A stretch of 64,000 bases of DNA from positions 62,001-126,000 of the forward strand of contig NZ_JABKKE010000001.1 in the NCBI RefSeq assembly GCF_013166575.1, written 5' to 3'. The notes below the pieces were generated by a model. It did no database searches and was not told where the DNA came from. It was given only the letters and a program-made list of their open reading frames with translations. This DNA is from Xylanibacter rodentium. GTDB lineage: Bacteria; Bacteroidota; Bacteroidia; Bacteroidales; Bacteroidaceae. A program made the position numbers and the translations under genes. Each line of letters starts with the position of its first letter. The first letter of the stretch is position 1. Below, piece after piece: positions 19,578-27,525 of the stretch.

Positions 19578-19585
19578 CAAAAATA
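19578..19585 (-). promoter_or_regulatory. -7 box of the glucosaminidase gene
   Basis: TATTTTTG on the minus strand matches TAnnTTTG, 27 bases before the start and back to back with the cdd promoter. Confidence 0.5.
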
Positions 19586-19618
19586 GCGAAAACAATCCAT
19601 TTATCACAGATTAATTAC

Positions 19619-19626
19619 TAAATTTG
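19619..19626 (+). promoter_or_regulatory. cdd -7 box
   Basis: TAAATTTG matches TAnnTTTG, 20 bases before the ATG at 19,647, so the transcript would have a leader of only about 13 bases. Confidence 0.5.
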
Positions 19627-19646
19627 CAATAAAATTGGATTTATTT

Positions 19647-20126
19647 ATGAAAAAAAGAGTGATTGAATCTGTTATTGGCATCTGCCATATGGAAGAACTT
19701 GACAACACGGAAATCCGTTTGGTAAAAAAAGCCATTGAGGCTACAGAACGCTCCTATGCGCGCTACTCCAACTTTAAAGTAGGTGCGGCATTGCTTTTGG
19801 AAGACGGAACTGAAGTTATCGGATGTAATCAGGAGAACGCAGCCTATCCTGTTACAATATGTGCCGAGCGCTCAGCACTCTTTTCCGCTGGTGCACAATA
19901 TCCCGAACTTGCCGTGACAACAATAGCCATAGCGGCACGAAACGAAAATGGCGAATTGCTTGCCGAACCAATCACACCATGTGGAAGTTGCCGGCAAGCG
20001 CTGATTGAAACAGAAACAAGATACGGACGCCCCATAAAGATTCTTTTATACGGAACATGCCATATATACGTTATCGAAGGAATCAGAAATCTCATGCCAC
20101 TTTCATTCTCGGACAAGCAGATGTAG
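19647..20126 (+). CDS. cdd: Cytidine deaminase
   Basis: The 159-residue protein has the zinc-dependent deaminase signature: the HAE box replaced by CAE in VTICAERSALFSAGA, and PCGSCRQAL supplying two more zinc-binding Cys. This all-Cys set is usual for homotetrameric cytidine deaminases. It turns cytidine and deoxycytidine into uridine and deoxyuridine for pyrimidine salvage. The N-terminus (SYARYSNFKVGAALLLEDGT) is also typical. The ATG at 19,647 is chosen over a TTG at 19,635. Confidence 0.96.
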   Translation: MKKRVIESVIGICHMEELDNTEIRLVKKAIEATERSYARYSNFKVGAALLLEDGTEVIGCNQENAAYPVTICAERSALFSAGAQYPELAVTTIAIAARNENGELLAEPITPCGSCRQALIETETRYGRPIKILLYGTCHIYVIEGIRNLMPLSFSDKQM

Positions 20127-20164
20127 ATTCAAGCCCGAACAGATGTTGGCATATCTGATATGCA

Positions 20165-21622
20165 CTATCTGTACTGGTAACAGCCAAGATCCGGTCTTTC
20201 GCCACGTTCCACACCGTCACGGTCGGTGGGATATGCCGTTATGACTTTTCCTTTCCCGATAGCAGTAGACAGAGAATCGAGATGAAAATCGTAATAAAGA
20301 TTCTCCTCATCGACAATCACGAAATGCGATTTCCCCTGTATTTCGTCATCCGGAGTTTCAAATACAACATTCACATATTGCTCCGATTCCTTTATTTCTT
20401 CAGTCTCGGGGGTACGCATAATCATATTTTCAAAATAATAGACAAATGGCACATCCGAGTCCTTGTCCCTTGTCTCACCCTTTATTTCATCTTCGGAATA
20501 CCCCGTGATTATTGAATTATAACATTCCAGCATATATAACGGATAGTCCTTATCATCAACAAAATTTGTAAAACGAAGAGCAAAGCCACGGTCACCGCTG
20601 AACGGATAGAACTGGGCAAGAGTGCAATATATAAGTTGTGCACTGCCTCCATAAACGGCCAGGCAGTCGCCGAGGGTATTGCTGATACGACAATTTGCCA
20701 AAGAAATGTTAGAGTTGTAGCTTATCACCCCCGGCCCCTTACAATTATGTATGGTGACATTTTCAAGTGCAAGACGCTGATTCTGTCCATCGTATTCGGC
20801 CGAATCGCAAATGATTCCGTACTCAGAACTATGAATATCAGCATTACACAGGCGATTGGATATAGAAGACGAATGGATGTTTATACCCCTCCACTGTCCG
20901 CTCACACGGTCATAGGGAAGATATTCGAACATGCGGTCCAACCGATCACCACGAAATATAACATCACCTTTATGAGAATCTGATTCCGGATTGACAAGTA
21001 TGCGCCCATACACGTCTATTCCTGCTCCACTGTGAAAATACATCACAGTAGGAGAATTGATAGTGAGTGTAGCCCCCTCTTCCACCTTTATTCCTTTTCT
21101 TATCAATATCGGCTTGGATTCGGATATTACTGTATCACGGTCAACAATAATACTATCGTGCATTATAGCATCCCATGAGTAAGCACGCAGATTGACACAC
21201 TGCTCCACCCCACTCTCCAAAACAAATGCAAGTTCATCGGTCACAAGTTCCGGTTTGTCAGAACCGGTGGCAGACGACGTCAATTCAACAAATACCCGTA
21301 TGCTGTCACCCTTACGTATTTCAAGATCACGAACTACACTTCCTAACGTATTGTCAAGATATGTCCCATCTACATTAATACGAAAACCGCTCTGATTTCC
21401 ATGCCTCAGACGTACATGCCGCAACCTCAGTCCATCCTCATTTTTATTGTATACCCAAAAAGTCTGCGTAGAAGTAGGTACGGTGCTGAACACTGTATCA
21501 AGACTGACTGTGTCACGTGAAAAAGAAAGAACGGCAGAACGACTCGTCGTGAAAGAGTCATCGTCACTACATGACATCAATGCAGTGGCTATTGCCATGA
21601 TATAAAAGAATAGTCGTTTCAT
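20165..21622 (-). CDS. Lipoprotein with right-handed beta-helix
   Basis: The 485-residue protein starts MKRLFFYIMAIATALMSCSD with an L-M-S-C lipobox, so it is lipid-anchored. The first 150 residues are strand-rich and followed by IRKGIKVEEGATLTINSPTV and repeated beta-helix rungs (LENVTIHNCKGPGVISYNSN, SLANCRISNTLGDCLAVYGG). It ends with DRDGVERGERPDLGCYQYR, a tail common to Bacteroidetes beta-helix proteins. The function is unknown; a role on surface glycans is possible. The start codon lies at the edge of a 12-bp hairpin. Confidence 0.8.
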   Translation of the reverse strand: MKRLFFYIMAIATALMSCSDDDSFTTSRSAVLSFSRDTVSLDTVFSTVPTSTQTFWVYNKNEDGLRLRHVRLRHGNQSGFRINVDGTYLDNTLGSVVRDLEIRKGDSIRVFVELTSSATGSDKPELVTDELAFVLESGVEQCVNLRAYSWDAIMHDSIIVDRDTVISESKPILIRKGIKVEEGATLTINSPTVMYFHSGAGIDVYGRILVNPESDSHKGDVIFRGDRLDRMFEYLPYDRVSGQWRGINIHSSSISNRLCNADIHSSEYGIICDSAEYDGQNQRLALENVTIHNCKGPGVISYNSNISLANCRISNTLGDCLAVYGGSAQLIYCTLAQFYPFSGDRGFALRFTNFVDDKDYPLYMLECYNSIITGYSEDEIKGETRDKDSDVPFVYYFENMIMRTPETEEIKESEQYVNVVFETPDDEIQGKSHFVIVDEENLYYDFHLDSLSTAIGKGKVITAYPTDRDGVERGERPDLGCYQYR

Positions 21623-21644
21623 CTTAATGATAAAACGACTATTC
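21608..21644 (-). terminator. Hairpin at rubrerythrin end and next start codon
   Basis: The arms 21,608-21,619 and 21,633-21,644 are perfect 12-base reverse complements. On the minus-strand transcript the hairpin starts 20 bases after the rubrerythrin stop, its loop holds the lipoprotein ATG, and a TTTT run follows. It can act as terminator of the rubrerythrin gene and can also mask the next start. Confidence 0.65.
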
Positions 21645-21663
21645 ACTTGTTTTATTGTATAAT

Positions 21664-22227
21664 TTACTTGTTATCGCCAAAATAACGTTTGTAGAGACCC
21701 ATGAATCCTGCACAGTGGCGTGCTTCGTCCTTAGCCATCTCATGCACAGTGTCGTGTGTAGCATCCATTCCTGCAGCCTTGGCGTTCTTTGCTATACGGA
21801 ACTTATCTTCGCAAGCGCCCTTTTCTGCTGCTATACGCGCCTCAAGATTAGCCTTTGTGCTGCCCAACACATCACCGAGGAGCTCGGCAAACTTTGAAGC
21901 GTGTTCTGCCTCCTCAAAAGCATAACGCTTGTATGCCTCCGCTATTTCCGGGTATCCTTCACGATCAGCCTGACGACTCATTGCAAGATACATACCCACC
22001 TCACAGCACTCACCGTTGAAATGTGCATTGAGATCCTTTATCATCTCCTCGTTTGCCCCCTCGTTCTTTGCTGCGCCAAGAACATGTACTGTGGCAAAAT
22101 CAGCCTCGCCGTCCACTGTCATTTCCGAGAATTTTGAAGCCGGAGCCTTACAAAGCGGACATTTCTCAGGTGCTGTCTCACCCTCATATATATATCCGCA
22201 TACCGAGCAAATAAACTTTTTCTTCAT
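21664..22227 (-). CDS. Rubrerythrin with N-terminal rubredoxin domain
   Basis: The 187-residue protein begins with a rubredoxin-like iron site ([12 protein letters not shown] and CPLCKAPA, two C-x2-C pairs), followed by a ferritin-like four-helix bundle with the diiron ligands in [34 protein letters not shown] and [20 protein letters not shown]. In classical rubrerythrin the rubredoxin part is C-terminal, so this is the reverse layout. Such proteins reduce hydrogen peroxide or oxygen in anaerobes. It has its own promoter. Confidence 0.93.
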   Translation of the reverse strand: MKKKFICSVCGYIYEGETAPEKCPLCKAPASKFSEMTVDGEADFATVHVLGAAKNEGANEEMIKDLNAHFNGECCEVGMYLAMSRQADREGYPEIAEAYKRYAFEEAEHASKFAELLGDVLGSTKANLEARIAAEKGACEDKFRIAKNAKAAGMDATHDTVHEMAKDEARHCAGFMGLYKRYFGDNK

Positions 22228-22267
22228 ATCCGTATTCGTTTAATTTGATTAATACTAAATCAAGGTG

Positions 22268-22275
22268 CAAAGATA
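22268..22275 (-). promoter_or_regulatory. Rubrerythrin -7 box
   Basis: TATCTTTG on the minus strand matches TAnnTTTG, about 41 bases before the start. Confidence 0.55.
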
Positions 22276-22324
22276 AATATTCTCTTTCAGATAAACAAAC
22301 ATTTCGTCGGAAATATTATATTTC

Positions 22325-23332
22325 TTACTTCTTCCATTTAGCTCCTTCGCGCAAAACAAATTTTATCTTCTTTCCCTTTGAAACCGTCGGTCTGTCCCAC
22401 TCGCCGGCAAACAGCTGAATTGTTGTTTTCTTGCCGTCGACCGCATTGTCCACAGCTTCCTGCACGGTGAAGAAATCACCGATACCATTTGAAGCGACGG
22501 ACATATCCCGATGCACCAAATGCTTCTTAAGCGCAGGTATCTCTTCCGATACGGCATCGGCAAGCAACCCCGCCACCACGTGGGCACCGTATATGTTATA
22601 ATGTGTGTTGTCCTGACGGCCTTTAGGTATCGAAGGCTCCTCGCCTGGCATAAACCACATATGCAGTTTTCTCGAAGCCTCACGTCCCATTCCCTGCTCG
22701 AGTTCGTGAGTTATCTTATTGGCATCCACAAACACCACCCCAAGTTCTTTTGCCACATTGCGCGGAGCTACAATATAGTCGCCATGCGTATCAACCAGGC
22801 TGTCACCCTCTTCATTGCTCTTAACCGTCGTCGGACCGGTGGTTTTTCTTAAGGCCTCGTCATCATCGTTTTTCGGAGCCACCTTCATGAAATTGCGACG
22901 TACCACGCTGTTGAACAATACCGGTATACCGCCCTTATCACGTGTCTCACGAACAAACTTACTCAAGTTGGCATCGAATGTCGTTCCTGGGTCTGTATGC
23001 CTGTCAGCTTTGGGCTTCTCGTCATTATGCCCGAACTGTATGAACACATAGTCACCGGGACGTATCTTGTCCACCACTACCTGCCAACGCCCTTCGTCTA
23101 TGAAACTTTTAGAAGATCGCCCGTTGACGGCATGATTGTCTATTCGTATGCCGTCGTCAAAATAACACTGCAAGGCCATACCCCAGCCACGCTCCTTGTT
23201 ACCATTCTTTATGCTCTTGTTGGCCATTGTAGAGTCACCAATCATAAATATAGTGACCACCTTGTCCTGCTTGAATGCAGACAATACCATCAATACCACG
23301 GCCATGTAGCCTAATACTTTAATTCGTTTCAT
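22325..23332 (-). CDS. Rhamnogalacturonan acetylesterase-like SGNH hydrolase with CE8-like tail
   Basis: After a signal peptide (MKRIKVLGYMAVVLMVLSAF) the 335-residue protein shows the SGNH blocks in order: IFMIGDSTMANKS (nucleophile Ser), AVNGRSSKSFIDEGRW, FIQFGHNDEKP and DNTHYNIYGA (Asp-His pair). This is the rhamnogalacturonan acetylesterase family, which removes acetyl groups from pectin. The last 60 residues, from VASNGIGDFFTVQEAVDNAV, look like the beginning of a pectin methylesterase (CE8) but stop before its catalytic residues. It is probably periplasmic or secreted. Confidence 0.87.
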   Translation of the reverse strand: MKRIKVLGYMAVVLMVLSAFKQDKVVTIFMIGDSTMANKSIKNGNKERGWGMALQCYFDDGIRIDNHAVNGRSSKSFIDEGRWQVVVDKIRPGDYVFIQFGHNDEKPKADRHTDPGTTFDANLSKFVRETRDKGGIPVLFNSVVRRNFMKVAPKNDDDEALRKTTGPTTVKSNEEGDSLVDTHGDYIVAPRNVAKELGVVFVDANKITHELEQGMGREASRKLHMWFMPGEEPSIPKGRQDNTHYNIYGAHVVAGLLADAVSEEIPALKKHLVHRDMSVASNGIGDFFTVQEAVDNAVDGKKTTIQLFAGEWDRPTVSKGKKIKFVLREGAKWKK

Positions 23333-23445
23333 TTGTTTTAGTCGTTTCAGTTTTTACATATTATTTCTTGTTCTCCTGTCTTTCCAATTTCTTGCAGAGT
23401 CCGTTGTCCCCTCCGTTTCCTTTATCAAAAGGATATCATTCTCAA

Positions 23446-23513
23446 GTGCCGGCAACGTCTTTCATACAGTCATCCCGTCTGTATCAGTCTGTCTGCAATC
23501 ACATTGCCGGCAC
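23446..23513. repeat. 10-bp inverted repeat between hisS and the esterase gene
   Basis: GTGCCGGCAA (23,446-23,455) and TTGCCGGCAC (23,504-23,513) are perfect reverse complements 48 bases apart, directly after the hisS stop. They could form the base of a terminator or a leader structure for the esterase gene. The arms are GC-rich in an otherwise plain spacer. Confidence 0.45.
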
Positions 23514-23522
23514 CGGAATCAG

Positions 23523-24881
23523 CTATCCAACAATGTCGATAAGTTCGTCAGACGTAACCATAGTCTGTTCCCCTGTCGTCATGTTCTTCAGCATCACCTT
23601 GCCTTCCTTTATCTCATTCTCTCCTGCTATAGCCACAAAAGGTATTGCCTTGATATTGGCATACGCCATCTGCTTTTTCATTTTGGCTGCATCAGGATAT
23701 ATTTCTGTCTTTATGCCGGCATTACGGGCATTACGGGCCATCGACATGCAATATGCGGCTTCTTTCTCTCCGAAATTTATGAAAAGCAACCGTGTTCCAG
23801 TAACAGCTTCCTTTGGGAAAAGCTCAAGCGTATTCAATACATCGTATATACGGTCTGCACCAAACGATATACCCACTCCACTTAATCCCGGCATACCGAA
23901 TATACCCGTAAGATTGTCATATCGTCCGCCACCGGTGATGCTTCCCATTGGCGTATCAAGTGCCTTGACCTCAAAGATGGCACCGGTATAATAGTTCAGT
24001 CCGCGTGCGAGTGTCAGGTCAAGCTGTATCTCGTTGTTCAGTCCTGCCGTTTTCAGTGTATCGAGGATAAAACGAGTCTCTTCCACTCCCTTCAGTCCCA
24101 CTTCACTGTCTTTCAACACATCACTGATTGTCTGCAACTTCTCATCGTTCGTGCCGCTGAGAGAGATGATCGGCTGCAACTTCCCAATGGCATCGTCACT
24201 GAGGCCTTTATCCCTCAATTCAGCGTTTACGCCATCCGGCCCTATCTTGTCGAGCTTGTCTATTGCTACGGTTATCACAGTTATCTTGTCAGCCTCGCCT
24301 ATCACCTCGGCAATACCGGTTAGAATCTTCCTGTTGTTTATCTTTATCTGTACCCGGATGCCCAAACGGCTGAAAACCGTGTCGACAATCTGCATCAGCT
24401 CTACCTCGTTAAGCAACGAGTCGCTGCCCACAACGTCGGCATCACACTGATAGAACTCGCGGTAGCGTCCTTTCTGCGGACGGTCGGCACGCCATACCGG
24501 CTGAATCTGGTAACGCTTGAAAGGCAACTGCAACTCTTCACGGTGCATCACTACATAGCGCGCAAACGGCACTGTCAGATCATAACGTAGCCCCTTCTCG
24601 CTGATACGAGATGCCAAATGCAAGGAATCGCGCCTGGCAAGTTCTTCATCAGTCACTTTATTAAGATAATCGCCACTGTTAAGCACCTTAAAGAGCAATT
24701 TGTCTCCCTCTTCGCCATATTTCCCCAACAGTGTCTGCAATGTCTCTATCGCAGGCGTCTCTATCTGTTGATAACCGTAGAGTGCATATACCGAACGTAT
24801 CGTGTCAAAAAGGTAATTGCGCTTTGCCATTTCTACGGTAGAAAAGTCGCGGGTACCTTTTGGTATACTTGGCTTGTTCAT
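23523..24881 (-). CDS. hisS: Histidyl-tRNA synthetase
   Basis: The 452-residue class II synthetase begins [20 protein letters not shown]. Motif 2 is seen in [20 protein letters not shown], followed by [10 protein letters not shown]. The histidine-specific blocks are [15 protein letters not shown] and [11 protein letters not shown], and the C-terminal anticodon-binding domain runs to the end. It charges tRNA-His as a cytoplasmic dimer. It follows purA after a hairpin-containing spacer of about 100 bases. Confidence 0.97.
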   Translation of the reverse strand: MNKPSIPKGTRDFSTVEMAKRNYLFDTIRSVYALYGYQQIETPAIETLQTLLGKYGEEGDKLLFKVLNSGDYLNKVTDEELARRDSLHLASRISEKGLRYDLTVPFARYVVMHREELQLPFKRYQIQPVWRADRPQKGRYREFYQCDADVVGSDSLLNEVELMQIVDTVFSRLGIRVQIKINNRKILTGIAEVIGEADKITVITVAIDKLDKIGPDGVNAELRDKGLSDDAIGKLQPIISLSGTNDEKLQTISDVLKDSEVGLKGVEETRFILDTLKTAGLNNEIQLDLTLARGLNYYTGAIFEVKALDTPMGSITGGGRYDNLTGIFGMPGLSGVGISFGADRIYDVLNTLELFPKEAVTGTRLLFINFGEKEAAYCMSMARNARNAGIKTEIYPDAAKMKKQMAYANIKAIPFVAIAGENEIKEGKVMLKNMTTGEQTMVTSDELIDIVG

Positions 24882-24906
24882 TGTTTTCTATATTATTTAT
24901 ATTTAA

Positions 24907-24957
24907 ACATTAAACCTTATGATTATGCGGTATAAGGCATATCATAAAGTTTAATGT
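24907..24957 (-). terminator. Hairpin between purA and hisS
   Basis: ACATTAAAC at one end and GTTTAATGT at the other close a long imperfect stem that continues with TTATGAT/ATCATAA. It lies after the purA stop and before hisS and is followed by AT-rich sequence, so it is probably the purA terminator. Confidence 0.5.
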
Positions 24958-24988
24958 ATGAAGTTCAAATATCAAATGTCCAATTATT

Positions 24989-26263
24989 TCAGTCTCTCAC
25001 TATGGTCTGCTCTCTGTCCGGTCCGATGGAAATAATCTTGATGGGTGTCTCCAGTTCTGCCTCAAGGAACTTGACATAGGCATTGAATTCCTCGGGAAAT
25101 TCGGCCTCGCTTACCATTTGGGTCATATCCGTCTTCCATCCGGGCAGTTCCTTGTATACAGGCTCTATGCCGTCCTCTATATTATACGGGAAATAGTCAA
25201 TCTCCGCACCATTCTGCTTATATGCCACACAAGCCTTGATTGTGTCGAAACCGTCAAGGACATCGCTCTTCATCATGATCAGCTTGGTTACACCGTTGAT
25301 CATTATAGCATACTTCAATGCCACAAGGTCTATCCATCCGCAGCGGCGTTCGCGGCCCGTTACGGCTCCGTACTCGTGACCGAGGTCGCGAATTCTGACT
25401 CCTGTCTCGTCAAACAATTCCGTAGGGAACGGTCCCGCACCGACACGCGTGCAATATGCTTTCATGATGCCATACACATCACCAATCTTGTTAGGTCCGA
25501 TGCCAAGTCCGGTACATGCTCCGGCACAGATGGTGTTTGAAGACGTAACAAATGGATAAGAGCCGAAGTCTACATCGAGCATGGTGCCTTGGGCTCCCTC
25601 ACAAAGTATGCTCTTACCCTGCCGGAGCAGTCCGTTTATTTCGTGCTCGGAATCAACGATGTGGAAACCGCGCAGATACTCCACACCCTCCAGCCATTTC
25701 TTCTCAACATCTGCAATGTCGTATTCCGTATATCCCATCGACTTCAGAATGCTCTCGTGCCGTGCCTTGTGCTCCTTGTATTTCTGCTCGAAGTTATCGA
25801 ATATATCTCCCACACGCAATCCGTTGCGCGATATCTTGTCGGTATATGTCGGACCGATACCCTTTCCTGTCGTACCTACCTTGCTTTTGCCTTTGGCTGC
25901 CTCATAGGCTGCATCGAGCACACGATGGGTCGGCATAATAAGATGAGCCTTCTTCGATATGTGCAGACGGCTCTTCAGTTCATGCCCGCTTGCTTCCAGC
26001 GCCTTGGCCTCGTCCATGAACAAATCGGGTGCGAGTACCACTCCATTGCCGATGATATTCACTTTGCCTCCCTGAAAAATTCCGGACGGTATGCTGCGCA
26101 GCACGTACTTCTGTCCTTCGAATTCCAATGTATGGCCGGCATTTGGTCCGCCCTGGAAACGGGCCACTACATCGTATTCAGGAGTAAGCACGTCTACCAC
26201 CTTGCCTTTTCCTTCGTCACCCCACTGGAGTCCCAGCAGAACGTCAATCTTACCTTCATTCAT
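24989..26263 (-). CDS. purA: Adenylosuccinate synthetase
   Basis: The 424-residue protein starts KIDVLLGLQWGDEGKGKVVD, which holds the GTP-binding loop and the catalytic Asp, followed by GGPNAGHTLEF with the catalytic His. GTTGKGIGPTYTDKISRNGL and VTGRERRCGWIDLVAL are further family blocks. It joins IMP and aspartate using GTP, the first step from IMP to AMP. Its first bases overlap the end of the Fur-family gene by 8 bases, so the two are probably co-transcribed. Confidence 0.98.
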   Translation of the reverse strand: MNEGKIDVLLGLQWGDEGKGKVVDVLTPEYDVVARFQGGPNAGHTLEFEGQKYVLRSIPSGIFQGGKVNIIGNGVVLAPDLFMDEAKALEASGHELKSRLHISKKAHLIMPTHRVLDAAYEAAKGKSKVGTTGKGIGPTYTDKISRNGLRVGDIFDNFEQKYKEHKARHESILKSMGYTEYDIADVEKKWLEGVEYLRGFHIVDSEHEINGLLRQGKSILCEGAQGTMLDVDFGSYPFVTSSNTICAGACTGLGIGPNKIGDVYGIMKAYCTRVGAGPFPTELFDETGVRIRDLGHEYGAVTGRERRCGWIDLVALKYAIMINGVTKLIMMKSDVLDGFDTIKACVAYKQNGAEIDYFPYNIEDGIEPVYKELPGWKTDMTQMVSEAEFPEEFNAYVKFLEAELETPIKIISIGPDREQTIVRD

Positions 26264-26771
26264 TGCATTTATCTTTTTGTGATTTCTGTTTCGCCCTATT
26301 GGTTTTCTGTTTGGTTATCTGGGCCTGACAGGTACTGCATATACCATATACATAAAGCGAAAAGCCATCCTTGCGGAATCTCTTCAAATGCATTGCAGAT
26401 ATGGCAGCATCTATTTCAGAAGACTTAAACTCCGTCACCTTGCCACAAACCGTACATATCTGGTGGCAGTGACTGTTATCGTCGTAACAGGCCTCATATT
26501 TTGTGCTGCCCTGAAAACGGTGGCGTATTACGAGCCTGAGCTCCATAAACAACTTTAATGTATTGTACAGTGTGGCACGACTTACGGGAAAGTGGAAACC
26601 CTCACTGAGTCTGTCCCCGAGTTGCTCAAGAGTGAAATGCCCGTCCATACTATATACGGCATCAAGTATGGCATAACGCTCCGGAGTTTTACGATGATTG
26701 TTCAGTTCCAGATAACCGGTCAGTATCTGCCTCACAGAAGCCTTTACATTATCTTTCATTTGCGACAACAC
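26256..26771 (-). CDS. Fur-family regulator (Fur or PerR type)
   Basis: The 171-residue protein has the Fur fold: a winged helix (TPERYAILDAVYSMDGHFTL, FPVSRATLYNTLKLFMELRL), then the metal region HCHQICTVCGKVTEF and a second pair in GICSTCQAQ, giving the structural Cys4 zinc site. Such proteins sense Fe(II) or peroxide and repress their targets. The rubrerythrin at 21.7 kb could be such a target, but this is only inference. The start could also be the second Met four codons in. It is longer than usual because of a basic C-terminal tail. Confidence 0.9.
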   Translation of the reverse strand: MLSQMKDNVKASVRQILTGYLELNNHRKTPERYAILDAVYSMDGHFTLEQLGDRLSEGFHFPVSRATLYNTLKLFMELRLVIRHRFQGSTKYEACYDDNSHCHQICTVCGKVTEFKSSEIDAAISAMHLKRFRKDGFSLYVYGICSTCQAQITKQKTNRAKQKSQKDKCNE

Positions 26772-26784
26772 TTCATCAACCGTA

Positions 26785-26792
26785 CAAAATTA
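26785..26792 (-). promoter_or_regulatory. -7 box of the fur-like gene and purA
   Basis: TAATTTTG on the minus strand matches TAnnTTTG, 14 bases before the start, so the leader would be nearly absent. Confidence 0.45.
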
Positions 26793-26822
26793 ATATAAAT
26801 TCCTCAAATAACGGCCGCATAG

Positions 26823-27434
26823 TCAAAAAAGTTCAATACCAATGCTCTTCAGAGCATTTTCGGCCATACGCCTGTACACCAATCCGAGTTCTGAAAAACG
26901 TATTGCACTGGCCATCGCCGCCTTTCTTACCCGCAGCGTTCCTCCCTGCATGGCTGCCGTCATTTGGTCGATATATTCGTTGATACCCCGGGTATTGGGT
27001 TCCTGTCCGTTCATGAACAGACGTGAAAGGACACTGAATCCACACATCTGATACATCTCGTTGTCAGACGCTATCCATTGATAAGCTTTCTCCGCCGCAA
27101 ACGGTAGACGCCAGTACAGACATGACGATGCGATCTCGGCTATCTCCCATTCGCGTGTCTGTTCCATCCATATGTCCGTCACCTCGGGCAACATCCGGTC
27201 TGCCGGCATCACGAACACGGCCAATATCTTGCACTCACGCACATCGTCCTTCCACAAGGCTATGGCCAATTCATAGTCCTCACCGATTTCCCGGGCCTTT
27301 TCCTTGAGCATGGGCAGCGGCGCGCCCCAGTTTATCCTGTAGGCGACGCCTTTGTCACGCATAGACTGCGCTGTCTGGCCATCCATCATCAGGCGGAAAG
27401 AGCGTTTTATCTCTTTTACTCTGTCTGCTGTCAT
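26823..27434 (-). CDS. AlkD-like DNA alkylation repair protein
   Basis: The 203-residue all-helical protein looks like the HEAT-repeat DNA glycosylase family of AlkD: GVAYRINWGAPLPMLKEKAR, ELAIALWKDDVRECKILAVF and TREWEIAEIASSCLYWRLPF, where the Trp-rich helix packs against DNA in known members. The family removes bulky or cationic alkyl bases. The match is by overall pattern, so the exact activity is not proven. It sits between the M49 peptidase and Fur-family genes on the same strand. Confidence 0.78.
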   Translation of the reverse strand: MTADRVKEIKRSFRLMMDGQTAQSMRDKGVAYRINWGAPLPMLKEKAREIGEDYELAIALWKDDVRECKILAVFVMPADRMLPEVTDIWMEQTREWEIAEIASSCLYWRLPFAAEKAYQWIASDNEMYQMCGFSVLSRLFMNGQEPNTRGINEYIDQMTAAMQGGTLRVRKAAMASAIRFSELGLVYRRMAENALKSIGIELF

Positions 27435-27525
27435 CCGATTTCCAACTTAAACCTTAGGATTAAATCATTCATATTCTCGCTATGGCAAAATCCGGACAAA
27501 AACGTATATCTCAGGTATATCACGA

